Assembly: GCA_964449135.1 (NCBI GenBank)
Contig: CAYUXZ010000052.1
Coordinates: forward strand, 1 to 16,010
From: SZAS-103 sp964449135
Lineage (GTDB): Bacteria; Pseudomonadota; Gammaproteobacteria; Xanthomonadales; Xanthomonadaceae
Reading direction: 5' to 3'
Length of the DNA stretch: 16,010 bases
Below the pieces are notes generated by a model. That model had not been told where the DNA came from. It did no database searches and saw nothing but the letters and a program-made list of their open reading frames with translations. Below are positions 7,166 to 14,292 of this stretch, piece after piece. Numbering within the stretch: position 1 is the first letter of the stretch; every line of letters starts with the position of its first letter. The position numbers and the translations under genes were made by a program.

Positions 7166-8749
7166 ATGAATGCGACCGTCTCGATCCCCGAAGGCAAGCG
7201 CTGGCACAGCATCGTCGTCGGCGGTGGCCACAACGGCCTGGTCTGCGCAGCCACGCTCGCTCGTGCGGGCAAATCCGTGCTGGTTCTCGAAGCCGCGAGC
7301 GAATTCGGTGGCGCGGCACGCAATCGCGAGTTCGCGCCAGGTTTTACCGTCTCCGCGGGCGCGCATCTGCTGCATGGATTGTCCGATGAAGTGGTGCGCG
7401 AGCTCGACCTGGCGAAGCATGGTCTGAAGCTCGCCGCGACCGCGCTGCCGACGCGCGCGCTGTCCGCCAACGGTACCGCGCTGCGACTGGACGACGCACG
7501 CGCACAAGGCGATCTGTCCGCGGCCGACATCGCCGCGTATGCGAAGTTCACGGCGACGATGAAGCGCTACGCCAGCGCGTTACTGCCGGTCTTCAGAATG
7601 ACTCCTCCGCGACTCGTCTTCGAGAATTGGTCGCAGAAGTTCGAGTTCATGAAACTGGCCTGGCAGGTCCGCCGACTCGGCCGCCACGACATGCGCGAGC
7701 TGCTGCGCATCGCCGGCATGAACATCTACGATCTGCTCGACGAATATTTCGAGTCGCCGCGGCTGAAAGGCGCGCTCGCGCTCGACGCCGTGCTCGGCGC
7801 GGAGTGGGGTCCGCGCGCGCCGGGATCGGTGCTCACGTATCTGTATCGCCTGTCCGGAATCGCCGGCAATGGCGGCTCGGGCGTCGCGCTGCCGTCCGGC
7901 GGCATGGGCGCGGTCTGCACGTCGCTGGCTTCGGCCGCAAAGAGCGCGGGCGTCGAGCTGCGCGCATCGGCGCGGGTCAAGCGCATCGTCGTCGAGAACG
8001 ACCGCGCCAGCGGCGTCGAGCTCGAATCGGGCGAAGTGCTGCGCGCGCAGAACGTGATCTCCAACGCCGATCCGAAAACGACCTTCCTCTCGCTGCTCGG
8101 CGCGGCGCAGCTGGACACCGGCTTCGTGCGCAAGACGCACCACCTGCGCAGCTCGGGCAAGGCCGGCAAGCTGCATCTTGCGCTCAGAGGGCCGCCTTCG
8201 TTCAAGGGCTTGGACGCGAACGTGCTGGGCGACCGCCTGTTGATCGCGTTCGACATGAACCATATCGAACGTGCGTTCAATCCGAGCAAGTACCGCGAGT
8301 ACCCGGACGAGCCGGTGCTGGAGATCAGCATCCCGACGGTACGCGACCCTTCGCTCGCGCCTGCGGGACAGCACGTGCTGTCGGCGGTCGTGCAGTTCCT
8401 GCCGTACGACGACGGTGCCGACTGCGACGCGAACCGCGCGCGTTGCCTCGAAACGATCCTCGCGACGCTGGAGCGCCACGCGCCGGGCATCCGCGAGATG
8501 GTCGTCGCCGCCGAACTGCTCACGCCCTACGACATCGAACGCGAGTTCGGCATGACCGGCGGGCACTGGCACCACAACGCGATGGGCATCGAGAACTTCT
8601 TCTTCCTGCGGCCGCTGCCCGGTGGGGCGCAATACCGCACGCCGGTCGACGGGCTCTACCTGTGCGGCGCCGGATGTCATCCGGGCGGTGGCGTGATGGG
8701 CGTGGCCGGCCGCAACGCCGCGCAGCAAGTCCTTTGTGGAGGGCAGTGA
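7166..8749 (+). CDS. PYROXD2/phytoene-desaturase-like FAD oxidoreductase 2
   Basis: This 527-residue protein is a paralogue of the preceding one. It has IVVGGGHNGLVCA (GxGxxG at 19-24), the acidic residue Glu42 (VLVLEA) and EFGGAAR. The C-terminal motif is YRTPVDGLYLCGAGCHPGGG then VMGVAGRNAA. Shared landmarks with protein 1 include LLDEYFESPRLKG against YLDEYFESDVIKG and TPYDIEREFG against TPFDLEREVG. This points to an old tandem duplication with divergence of the middle, substrate-facing part. GGAG (7154-7157) lies eight bases before the ATG, inside the end of the upstream gene. The stop overlaps the ribosome-binding region of the next gene, again with a TGACATG junction. The two may work as successive oxidases or as a heterodimer; neither can be shown from sequence. 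Confidence 0.9.
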   Translation: MNATVSIPEGKRWHSIVVGGGHNGLVCAATLARAGKSVLVLEAASEFGGAARNREFAPGFTVSAGAHLLHGLSDEVVRELDLAKHGLKLAATALPTRALSANGTALRLDDARAQGDLSAADIAAYAKFTATMKRYASALLPVFRMTPPRLVFENWSQKFEFMKLAWQVRRLGRHDMRELLRIAGMNIYDLLDEYFESPRLKGALALDAVLGAEWGPRAPGSVLTYLYRLSGIAGNGGSGVALPSGGMGAVCTSLASAAKSAGVELRASARVKRIVVENDRASGVELESGEVLRAQNVISNADPKTTFLSLLGAAQLDTGFVRKTHHLRSSGKAGKLHLALRGPPSFKGLDANVLGDRLLIAFDMNHIERAFNPSKYREYPDEPVLEISIPTVRDPSLAPAGQHVLSAVVQFLPYDDGADCDANRARCLETILATLERHAPGIREMVVAAELLTPYDIEREFGMTGGHWHHNAMGIENFFFLRPLPGGAQYRTPVDGLYLCGAGCHPGGGVMGVAGRNAAQQVLCGGQ

Positions 8750-8750
8750 C

Positions 8751-9959
8751 ATGCAGACCGTAGCGCAAGCTGCACCGATCTGGCGTAAGCCGATGCTGAC
8801 CACGCCGTTCTACGAGTGCTACGAGCCGTTCATCGAGACGCGCGCGTTCCGCATGTGGGCGGGCTACAACACGCTGACCTATTTCTCGTCGATCGAGCAC
8901 GAATACTTCGCGATCCGCAACACCGCGTCGATCTTCGACATGTGCCCGATGATCAAGTACTCGATCACCGGGCCGGACGCGGAGGCCTTCCTCAACCGGC
9001 TCGTCACGCGCGACGTGCGCAAGCTCAAGACCAACCGCGTCACCTACACGATGTGGTGCGACGACGACGGCAACGTGATCGACGACGGCACGATCTTCCG
9101 GCTCGGCAAGACCAAGTTCCGCCTGTGCACCGCCGAGCGCCAGCTCGACTGGTTCCTGTATTCGGCGATCGGCTTCGACGTGAAGATCGAGGACATCACC
9201 GACCGGATCGCCGCGGTCGCGCTGCAGGGGCCGACGACCTGTTCCGTGCTCAAGAAGATGGGCCTGGAGGGCATCGAGAAGCTCAAGCCCTTCGAGATGG
9301 GCACCTTCAGCCAGCGCGGCTACGACATCATGGTCTCGCGCACCGGCTTCACCGGCGACCTCGGCTACGAGCTGTGGACCGCGCCGGAGAACGCACGCGC
9401 GCTCTGGGATGCGCTGATGGAAGCGGGGCAGGCGCGCGGCATCCGACCGATCGGATACGGCGCGCTGGAAATGGCGCGTATCGAGGCCGGCCTGCTGCTG
9501 CCCGATTCGGAGTTCGTCAACGCCGAGTTCGCGCTGCGCATGGGTCGCACGCGCACGCCGCTCGAGCTGGGCATGGAATGGCTGGTCGATTTCGAGAAGG
9601 GCCATTTCAACGGCCGTCGCGCGCTGGTCCGACAGAAGACCGAAGGCCTGAAGCAGAAGCTGGTCGGGATCGAAGTTGATGGCAAGAAGCCGGCGACCGA
9701 CGCGCTGATCTACGCGGACAAGCACGGCAGGAAGCTCGTCGGCGCGGTCAGCGTGGCGCTGTGGTCGCCGACCTGCAAGCGCAATATTGCGATGGCGATG
9801 CTCGATGCGCCGCATTTCGACAGCACCGGCGAGCTGTGGGCGGAGATCTACATCAAGCGCGAACTGGTCTGGCAGCGCCGGATGGTCGCCTGCCGCATCG
9901 TCGAGCGTCCGTTCTTCGCGCCCGAACGCCGCAAGCTGACCCCGCCGCAAGATCGCTGA
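8751..9959 (+). CDS. GcvT-fold aminomethyltransferase-like protein (possible folate-dependent demethylase)
   Basis: This 402-residue protein belongs to the GcvT/DmdA superfamily, which includes glycine cleavage T-protein, DMSP demethylase and the C-terminal halves of dimethylglycine and sarcosine oxidases. Visible are FDMCPMIKYSITGPDAEAFL (62-81), NVIDDGTIFRL (108-118) where the conserved Asp faces the folate, SRTGFTGDLGYEL (196-208), MARIEAGLLLPDSEF (241-255) and a C-terminal barrel domain. Family members pass a methyl or methylene group from an amine or sulfonium to tetrahydrofolate. I chose the ATG at 8751 because GGAGGG (8738-8743) lies seven bases before it; an earlier in-frame ATG at 8736 sits on this ribosome binding site. 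No lipoamide partner (H protein) is nearby, so a role in glycine cleavage is unlikely. Confidence 0.87.
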   Translation: MQTVAQAAPIWRKPMLTTPFYECYEPFIETRAFRMWAGYNTLTYFSSIEHEYFAIRNTASIFDMCPMIKYSITGPDAEAFLNRLVTRDVRKLKTNRVTYTMWCDDDGNVIDDGTIFRLGKTKFRLCTAERQLDWFLYSAIGFDVKIEDITDRIAAVALQGPTTCSVLKKMGLEGIEKLKPFEMGTFSQRGYDIMVSRTGFTGDLGYELWTAPENARALWDALMEAGQARGIRPIGYGALEMARIEAGLLLPDSEFVNAEFALRMGRTRTPLELGMEWLVDFEKGHFNGRRALVRQKTEGLKQKLVGIEVDGKKPATDALIYADKHGRKLVGAVSVALWSPTCKRNIAMAMLDAPHFDSTGELWAEIYIKRELVWQRRMVACRIVERPFFAPERRKLTPPQDR

Positions 9960-10002
9960 TATCGAACACGCATCGCTGACGCACGAATTGCTGGAGAGCT
10001 CC

Positions 10003-11145
10003 ATGAACACTACCGTACGTTACGCCAACACTCGCCCCGGAGTCGCGAAGGAAGACGCGATGACGCTGCCGGCGCGTTACTACACCGATCCGGAAATCTT
10101 CCAGCGCGAACTGCGCGCGATCCATTACGACATGTGGCTGCACGCGGGTCGCACCGAGCAGCTGCCCGAGCCAGGCAGCTATTTCCTGGTGCGCTTCGCC
10201 GGCGTGAACGTGATCGTCACGCGCAACCAGCACGGCGAAATCTCGGCGTTCCACAACACCTGCCGGCACCGCGGCACGCTGCTGTGCAAGGAAGGCGAGG
10301 GCAAGATCGCCGGCCGCATCCGCTGCCCCTACCACGCCTGGACCTACGATCTCGAAGGCAAGCTGGTCGGTGCGCCGCACATGGAGAAGGTCGAAGGCTT
10401 CCGCATGGAGGACCATCCGCTGGGCAGCGTGGCGGTCGCGGTCTGGGACGGCCACGTCTTCATCAACCTGTCGAAGCATCCGATCCCGTTCGAGGAACAT
10501 CTTGCTGGCCTCGACAAGAAATTCGTGCCATGGGGCATGGAAGACCTCAAGCGCGTCGAGCGCCGCGTGTACCAGCTCAAGGCGAACTGGAAGCTGATCT
10601 TCCAGAACTATTCCGAATGCCTGCATTGCCCGATCGCGCATCCGCTGCTCAACAAGCATTCGCATTACATGAGCGGCGACAACGAGCCCGCGCAGCCGAC
10701 CTACCTCGGCGGGCGCATGGACCTGCGCCAGGGCGTGCAGACGCTGTCGATGGACGGCACGACCAACCGCAAGCCGTTTCCCGGCCTCTCCGCCGAGGAC
10801 GCGCGCCACGTCTATTACTACGCGCTGCTGCCGAACCTGCTGCTCAACCTGCACCCGGACTACATGCTGACCTTCCAGCTCTGGCCGGTCGCGGTGGATC
10901 GCACCGACATCGTCTGCGAATGGCATTTCCATCCGGACGCGATTGCGCAGCCGGACTTCGATCCCAGCGGCGCGGTGGATTTCTGGGAGCTCACCAACCA
11001 GCAGGACTGGGATCTGTCGGATCGCGCGCAGGAAGGAATCTCCAGCCTCGGCTACCTTCCCGGCCCGTATTCGAATCGCGAGGAATTGCTGTTCGGCCTC
11101 GACCGCTGGGTGCTCGAGCGGCTCGCGCGGCACCACGCGGCATGA
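10003..11145 (+). CDS. Rieske non-heme iron oxygenase, alpha subunit (quaternary-amine type active site)
   Basis: This 380-residue protein has a Rieske [2Fe-2S] domain with Cys87-x-His89 (CRHR) and Cys108-x-x-His111 (CPYHAW), then a catalytic SRPBCC domain. The mononuclear iron site is NYSECLHCPIAHPLL: His208 and His213, with Asp335 (NQQDWDLSD) as probable third ligand. The residue bridging the Rieske and iron sites is Glu205, not the Asp of most ring-hydroxylating dioxygenases. The E-C-x-H-C pattern is known from carnitine (CntA), choline and glycine-betaine (GbcA) monooxygenases. The enzyme should need a ferredoxin-type reductase, which is absent here. Start: ATG at 10003 with GGAG at 9993-9996; the TTG-initiated extension to 9988 is unlikely. 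It follows the GcvT-like gene by 43 bases. Confidence 0.9.
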   Translation: MNTTVRYANTRPGVAKEDAMTLPARYYTDPEIFQRELRAIHYDMWLHAGRTEQLPEPGSYFLVRFAGVNVIVTRNQHGEISAFHNTCRHRGTLLCKEGEGKIAGRIRCPYHAWTYDLEGKLVGAPHMEKVEGFRMEDHPLGSVAVAVWDGHVFINLSKHPIPFEEHLAGLDKKFVPWGMEDLKRVERRVYQLKANWKLIFQNYSECLHCPIAHPLLNKHSHYMSGDNEPAQPTYLGGRMDLRQGVQTLSMDGTTNRKPFPGLSAEDARHVYYYALLPNLLLNLHPDYMLTFQLWPVAVDRTDIVCEWHFHPDAIAQPDFDPSGAVDFWELTNQQDWDLSDRAQEGISSLGYLPGPYSNREELLFGLDRWVLERLARHHAA

Positions 11146-11164
11146 CGGATCGGTGCGCGAACGC

Positions 11165-11833
11165 ATGAACGCCCGCCTGCGCCGCACGGGTCCGCCGACG
11201 CGCTCGGCCAAAGCCCGCGCCAGTGCGCGCGACGCGGACGCGACGCGCCAGCGCGAAACGCCGGAAGTGCGGCGCAAGCTGTTGATCGAGGCGGCGATGC
11301 GCTCGATCGCGAAATATGGCTACGCCGGCACCACCATCGAGACGATCTGCAGCGAGGCGCAGGTTTCGCGCGGGCTGATCAACCACCACTTCGGCAGCAA
11401 GGACGAGCTGATCCGGCAATCGTACAAAGCGCTGCGCGACGAATGGGTGTTCCAGACCCACGGCAGCCTGCTGCCGAATTACAGCGATCCCGAGGACAAG
11501 CTGCGCGCGATGATCCGCGTGAGCTTCGGGCCGACGATGTTCAAGCAAGAATACCTCGGCATCTGGGCCGGATTCTGGAGCGCGATCGGCAAGTCGCCCG
11601 CGCTGCGCAAGCTCAACCGCGAGCTGTTCGACAAGGATCGCGAAGCCTACGAGAAGATCTTCGAGGAGATCGCGCGCAAGCGCGGCCGCAAGGTCGATTC
11701 GCGGCGACTCGCGCTGACCATCATCGCGCTGATCGACGGATTTTGGCTGGAATGGTGCCTGGATCCGCGCTGCTTCACCGCCGAAGAAGCGGAAAGTGCC
11801 TGCATGGCCTTCGTCGCGCAGGCGTACGCGTAG
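11165..11833 (+). CDS. TetR-family regulator, BetI-like
   Basis: This 222-residue protein has an N-terminal TetR helix-turn-helix (about 36-82) with TTIETICSEAQVSRGLINHH and FGSKDELI. The C-terminal half resembles the BetI ligand-binding domain: GIWAGFWSAIGKSPALRKLN (132-151) and ALIDGFWLEWCL (188-199). BetI-type regulators control choline and glycine-betaine genes. A basic, disordered stretch of about 30 residues precedes the DNA-binding domain. The gene starts 19 bases after the Rieske stop on the same strand, so it is probably the last gene of the operon and its local regulator. The start is uncertain: an in-frame GTG at 11153 is an alternative and no strong ribosome binding site is visible. 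The BetI likeness is my pattern recognition, not a search result. Confidence 0.85.
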   Translation: MNARLRRTGPPTRSAKARASARDADATRQRETPEVRRKLLIEAAMRSIAKYGYAGTTIETICSEAQVSRGLINHHFGSKDELIRQSYKALRDEWVFQTHGSLLPNYSDPEDKLRAMIRVSFGPTMFKQEYLGIWAGFWSAIGKSPALRKLNRELFDKDREAYEKIFEEIARKRGRKVDSRRLALTIIALIDGFWLEWCLDPRCFTAEEAESACMAFVAQAYA

Positions 11834-11929
11834 GGCGTACTCGCGCGCGCGGCGCGTATTGCCGTTGCTGATTACGCGGAAGGCATTGTTGCGTTATCGT
11901 CGCATCCTCACGACTCGAAAACGCGTTCC

Positions 11930-13549
11930 ATGATCCGATCCCATCATGTCGCCTGCGCGGTCCTCGCCGTCGTCGCGATGCAAGCCGCCATCGCGTCTCC
12001 CGCGAAAAAGGCCGCGTCCGCCAACGAGACAGCGACGCCGATCAAGCACTTCGTGGTGATCTTCCAGGAGAACGTCTCCTTCGATCACTACTTCGCTACC
12101 TATCCTCATGCGGTCAACCCGCCCGGCGAACCAGAGTTCCATGCCGCGCCGGGAACGCCGACGGTCAACGGCCTGTCCGGATCGCTGCTCACCGACAATC
12201 CGAACCGGCGCAATCCTGCGAACGGCGCGGGCGCGATCAATCCGTTCCGCCTCGATCGCTCTCAGGCCGCGACCGCCGATCAGGACCACGATTACGATCC
12301 CGAGCAGGCCGCGTTCCACGCAGGTCTCATGGATCTGTTTCCGATGTCGGTCGGCAATGGCGGAAAACAGCCCGGCGACGGTTCGGACCCGACGAAAACG
12401 ACCGGGCTGGTGATGGGCTATTACGACGGCAACACCGTCACCGCGCTGTGGAACTACGCCCAGCATTTCGCGATGAGCGACAACTCCTACGGCACGACGT
12501 TCGGGCCATCGACGGTCGGTGCGCTGAATCTCGCTTCCGGGCAGACCAACGGTATCCGCGAATCGCGGCACACCGACAACGAAGACGCGATCGACGACGG
12601 CACCGGCGGGCGGACGCTCATCAATGACCCCGACCCGATCGGTGACGTCTGTTCCCGCGATGCGCAGGTCGCGATGGGCGGGCGCAACATCGGCGATCTG
12701 CTGAACGTCGCTGGCATCCGCTGGGGCTGGTTCCAGGGCGGTTTCGATCTCACGAAGAAAAACGCCAACGAGACGGCCGGTTGCGCGCGCAACTCGCCCT
12801 CGCAGGTGACCGGCAAGACCAAGCTCGACTACATCCCGCACCACGAACCGTTCCAGTACTACGCATCCACCGCGAACCCGACGCACGTGCGGCCGTCCTC
12901 GATCACGGCGATCGGTCGCAGCGGCGATGCTACGAACCACCAGTACGACCTCGAGGATTTCTTCCGCGCCGTGCGCGCTGGCAATTTTCCGCAGGTCGTG
13001 TTCCTGAAGGCGATTGGCGCGCAGAACGGCCATGCGGGGTATTCGACGCCGCTGGACGAGCAGACTTTTCTCGTGCGCACTTTGAACTTCCTGCAATCGC
13101 GGCCGGAGTGGAAGGACACCGCTGTCGTGATCGCCTGGGACGATTCGGACGGCTGGTACGACCACCAGATGCCGCCGATCGTGAATACTTCGAGCAGTAG
13201 CGCCGACGCACTGACCGGGCCGAGCGCCTGCGGCGACGGCGGCACCGCATTGCCGGGCGTCTCTGAAAAAACCGCGCACGCGCAGGGGCGCTGCGGCTAC
13301 GGGCCGCGACTGCCGCTGCTGGTGGTCTCGCCGTGGGCACGGCGCAATTTCGTCGACCATACGATCACCGACCAGACCTCGATCCTGCGTTTCATCGAGG
13401 ACAACTGGCTGCATGGGCAGCGCATAGGTCAGGGCTCGTTCGACGCGCTCGCGGGCTCGTTGGACGGCATGTTCGATTTCGACGCGAACGCAGCCGGCCG
13501 CCGCGGCCGCAGACTGATCCTGTCGGAAACCACCGGCGAGCCGCGGTGA
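11930..13549 (+). CDS. Secreted phosphoesterase (AcpA/phospholipase C family)
   Basis: This 539-residue protein belongs to the phosphoesterase family that includes bacterial acid phosphatase AcpA and non-specific phospholipases C. A signal peptide is visible at 1-23 (ACAVLAVVAMQAAIAS). The metal and nucleophile region is HFVVIFQENVSFDHYFATYP (40-59). The characteristic TADQDHDYDPEQAAFHAG (115-132) follows, with AWDDSDGWYDHQ near residue 402 and SPWARRNFVDHT near 466 supplying further metal ligands. It is expected in the periplasm or outside the cell, releasing phosphate or cleaving phosphoesters such as phosphocholine lipids. The 96-base gap from the TetR gene has no clear terminator, so readthrough is possible. 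No good ribosome binding site precedes the ATG. Confidence 0.88.
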   Translation: MIRSHHVACAVLAVVAMQAAIASPAKKAASANETATPIKHFVVIFQENVSFDHYFATYPHAVNPPGEPEFHAAPGTPTVNGLSGSLLTDNPNRRNPANGAGAINPFRLDRSQAATADQDHDYDPEQAAFHAGLMDLFPMSVGNGGKQPGDGSDPTKTTGLVMGYYDGNTVTALWNYAQHFAMSDNSYGTTFGPSTVGALNLASGQTNGIRESRHTDNEDAIDDGTGGRTLINDPDPIGDVCSRDAQVAMGGRNIGDLLNVAGIRWGWFQGGFDLTKKNANETAGCARNSPSQVTGKTKLDYIPHHEPFQYYASTANPTHVRPSSITAIGRSGDATNHQYDLEDFFRAVRAGNFPQVVFLKAIGAQNGHAGYSTPLDEQTFLVRTLNFLQSRPEWKDTAVVIAWDDSDGWYDHQMPPIVNTSSSSADALTGPSACGDGGTALPGVSEKTAHAQGRCGYGPRLPLLVVSPWARRNFVDHTITDQTSILRFIEDNWLHGQRIGQGSFDALAGSLDGMFDFDANAAGRRGRRLILSETTGEPR

Positions 13550-13563
13550 AAGAGTGACTTAAC

Positions 13564-13584
13564 GCGGCAGGAGGAAACTGCCGC
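13564..13584 (+). other. Hairpin with GGA motif in its loop, upstream of the zinc-knuckle gene
   Basis: GCGGCAG (13564-13570) pairs with CTGCCGC (13578-13584) around the loop GAGGAAA. Only a short ATTTC follows, so it would be a weak terminator for the phosphoesterase gene. The GGA in the loop is the core of known CsrA/RsmA sites; whether it serves as one is speculative. Confidence 0.4.
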
Positions 13585-13615
13585 ATTTCATGGATGCACA
13601 CAGCGAGGGGAAGCG

Positions 13616-14200
13616 ATGAATTCCTGTCCGAATTGCGGTGCGGAACTGCCGAACGTGCAGGCGAGCGGCGTTACGCACGCGAATCACCATCACATCATCA
13701 GCTCGATCTTCGCGCACATCCCGCATCCGCACATCCATCACCGGAAGAAGAATGCGCCCAAGACCGCGCAGGAGCACCAGCCCGAGCCGCGGCACCTGAT
13801 CGCGCGCTTCAACGCGTGGTTCGCGGTCAAGGTCACCGATGCGGTCGGCACCATGTGGTGTGCCTACGCGTTCGCGGCGCTGGCCCTGATCAGCCTGCCG
13901 GATGCGATCAAGGGCGGCACCGCCGCGCTGGTCGCGTGGATCGCGCAGACCTTCATCCAGCTCGTGCTGCTGTCGATCATCATCGTCGGCCAGAAGGTCG
14001 CGAGCGAGGCCAGCGACAAGCGCGCGATCGACACCTACAACGACGCCGAGGCCGTGCTGCACGAAGCGGTGCAGATCCAGCAGCACCTCGCCGCGCAGGA
14101 CGCTTTCCTGCAGCGCCTCATCGACGAGCTTTGCGAGAAGCGCAGGGGGACGGCGGACGGCGGCGGCTCGGCGCCACCGGCGGGCTCAGCGCCCACCTAG
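13616..14200 (+). CDS. Hypothetical membrane protein with N-terminal zinc knuckle and His-rich segment
   Basis: This 194-residue protein begins with a single zinc knuckle, SCPNCG (Cys4 and Cys7). A His-rich stretch follows with nine histidines between residues 21 and 42 (for example HANHHHIISSIFAHIPHPH). Two hydrophobic helices are predicted at about 76-95 (VGTMWCAYAFAALALISLP) and 103-126 (AALVAWIAQTFIQLVLLSII). A polar, helical stretch of about 50 residues follows (ASEASDKRAIDTYNDAEAV onward) and may form a coiled coil, then a Gly/Ser/Pro tail. The membrane part faintly recalls DUF1003-like proteins, with low confidence. GAGGGG five bases before the ATG supports the start. I cannot assign a function; metal sensing or binding is a reasonable guess. 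Confidence 0.75.
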   Translation: MNSCPNCGAELPNVQASGVTHANHHHIISSIFAHIPHPHIHHRKKNAPKTAQEHQPEPRHLIARFNAWFAVKVTDAVGTMWCAYAFAALALISLPDAIKGGTAALVAWIAQTFIQLVLLSIIIVGQKVASEASDKRAIDTYNDAEAVLHEAVQIQQHLAAQDAFLQRLIDELCEKRRGTADGGGSAPPAGSAPT

Positions 14201-14221
14201 CCCGCGGGACGCGCATCCCCA

Positions 14222-14251
14222 TTGCCAGCGTGGCGACGCGCGGCGTAGGCT
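14222..14251 (+). promoter_or_regulatory. Weak candidate promoter for the response regulator gene
   Basis: TTGCCA (14222-14227) and TAGGCT (14246-14251) are spaced by 18 bases, about 40 bases before the ATG. The -10 box is poor. In GC-rich DNA such pairs occur by chance, so this is only a suggestion. Confidence 0.25.
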
Positions 14252-14292
14252 GCCCAAGGGGAAAGTGCGAAACGATCACTGGGGAGCCGCCG

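Noticed and set aside
5569..8749. Carotenoid biosynthesis locus (phytoene desaturase pair)
   Set aside because: The proteins share the CrtI-like fold, but no phytoene synthase, cyclase or GGPP synthase is nearby, and the GHNGL/PYROXD2-type motifs with Rieske and GcvT neighbours fit another role better.
8736..8750. Earlier ATG for the GcvT-like protein
   Set aside because: It lies within the end of the preceding gene and on the GGAGGG ribosome binding site that is well placed for the ATG at 8751.
9853..11277. A 474-codon minus-strand frame opposite the Rieske gene
   Set aside because: It overlaps a gene with intact Rieske and iron-ligand motifs, has no recognisable domain, and its composition is that of a shadow frame.
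11841..11856. Alternating CG run as a terminator or special structure after the TetR gene
   Set aside because: The run is short, no clean stem with a U-tract could be drawn, and such runs are common in DNA of this GC content.
11894..13414. A 506-codon minus-strand frame opposite the phosphoesterase gene
   Set aside because: The plus-strand protein has a signal peptide and family motifs across the same stretch; the antisense frame is Arg/Val/Gly-rich without motifs.
13594..14292. N-terminal extension of the response regulator by 233 codons
   Set aside because: The extension overlaps the zinc-knuckle gene in another frame and has shadow-like composition. A strong ribosome binding site and a canonical receiver start (MIRVFLLDDH) are at 14293.
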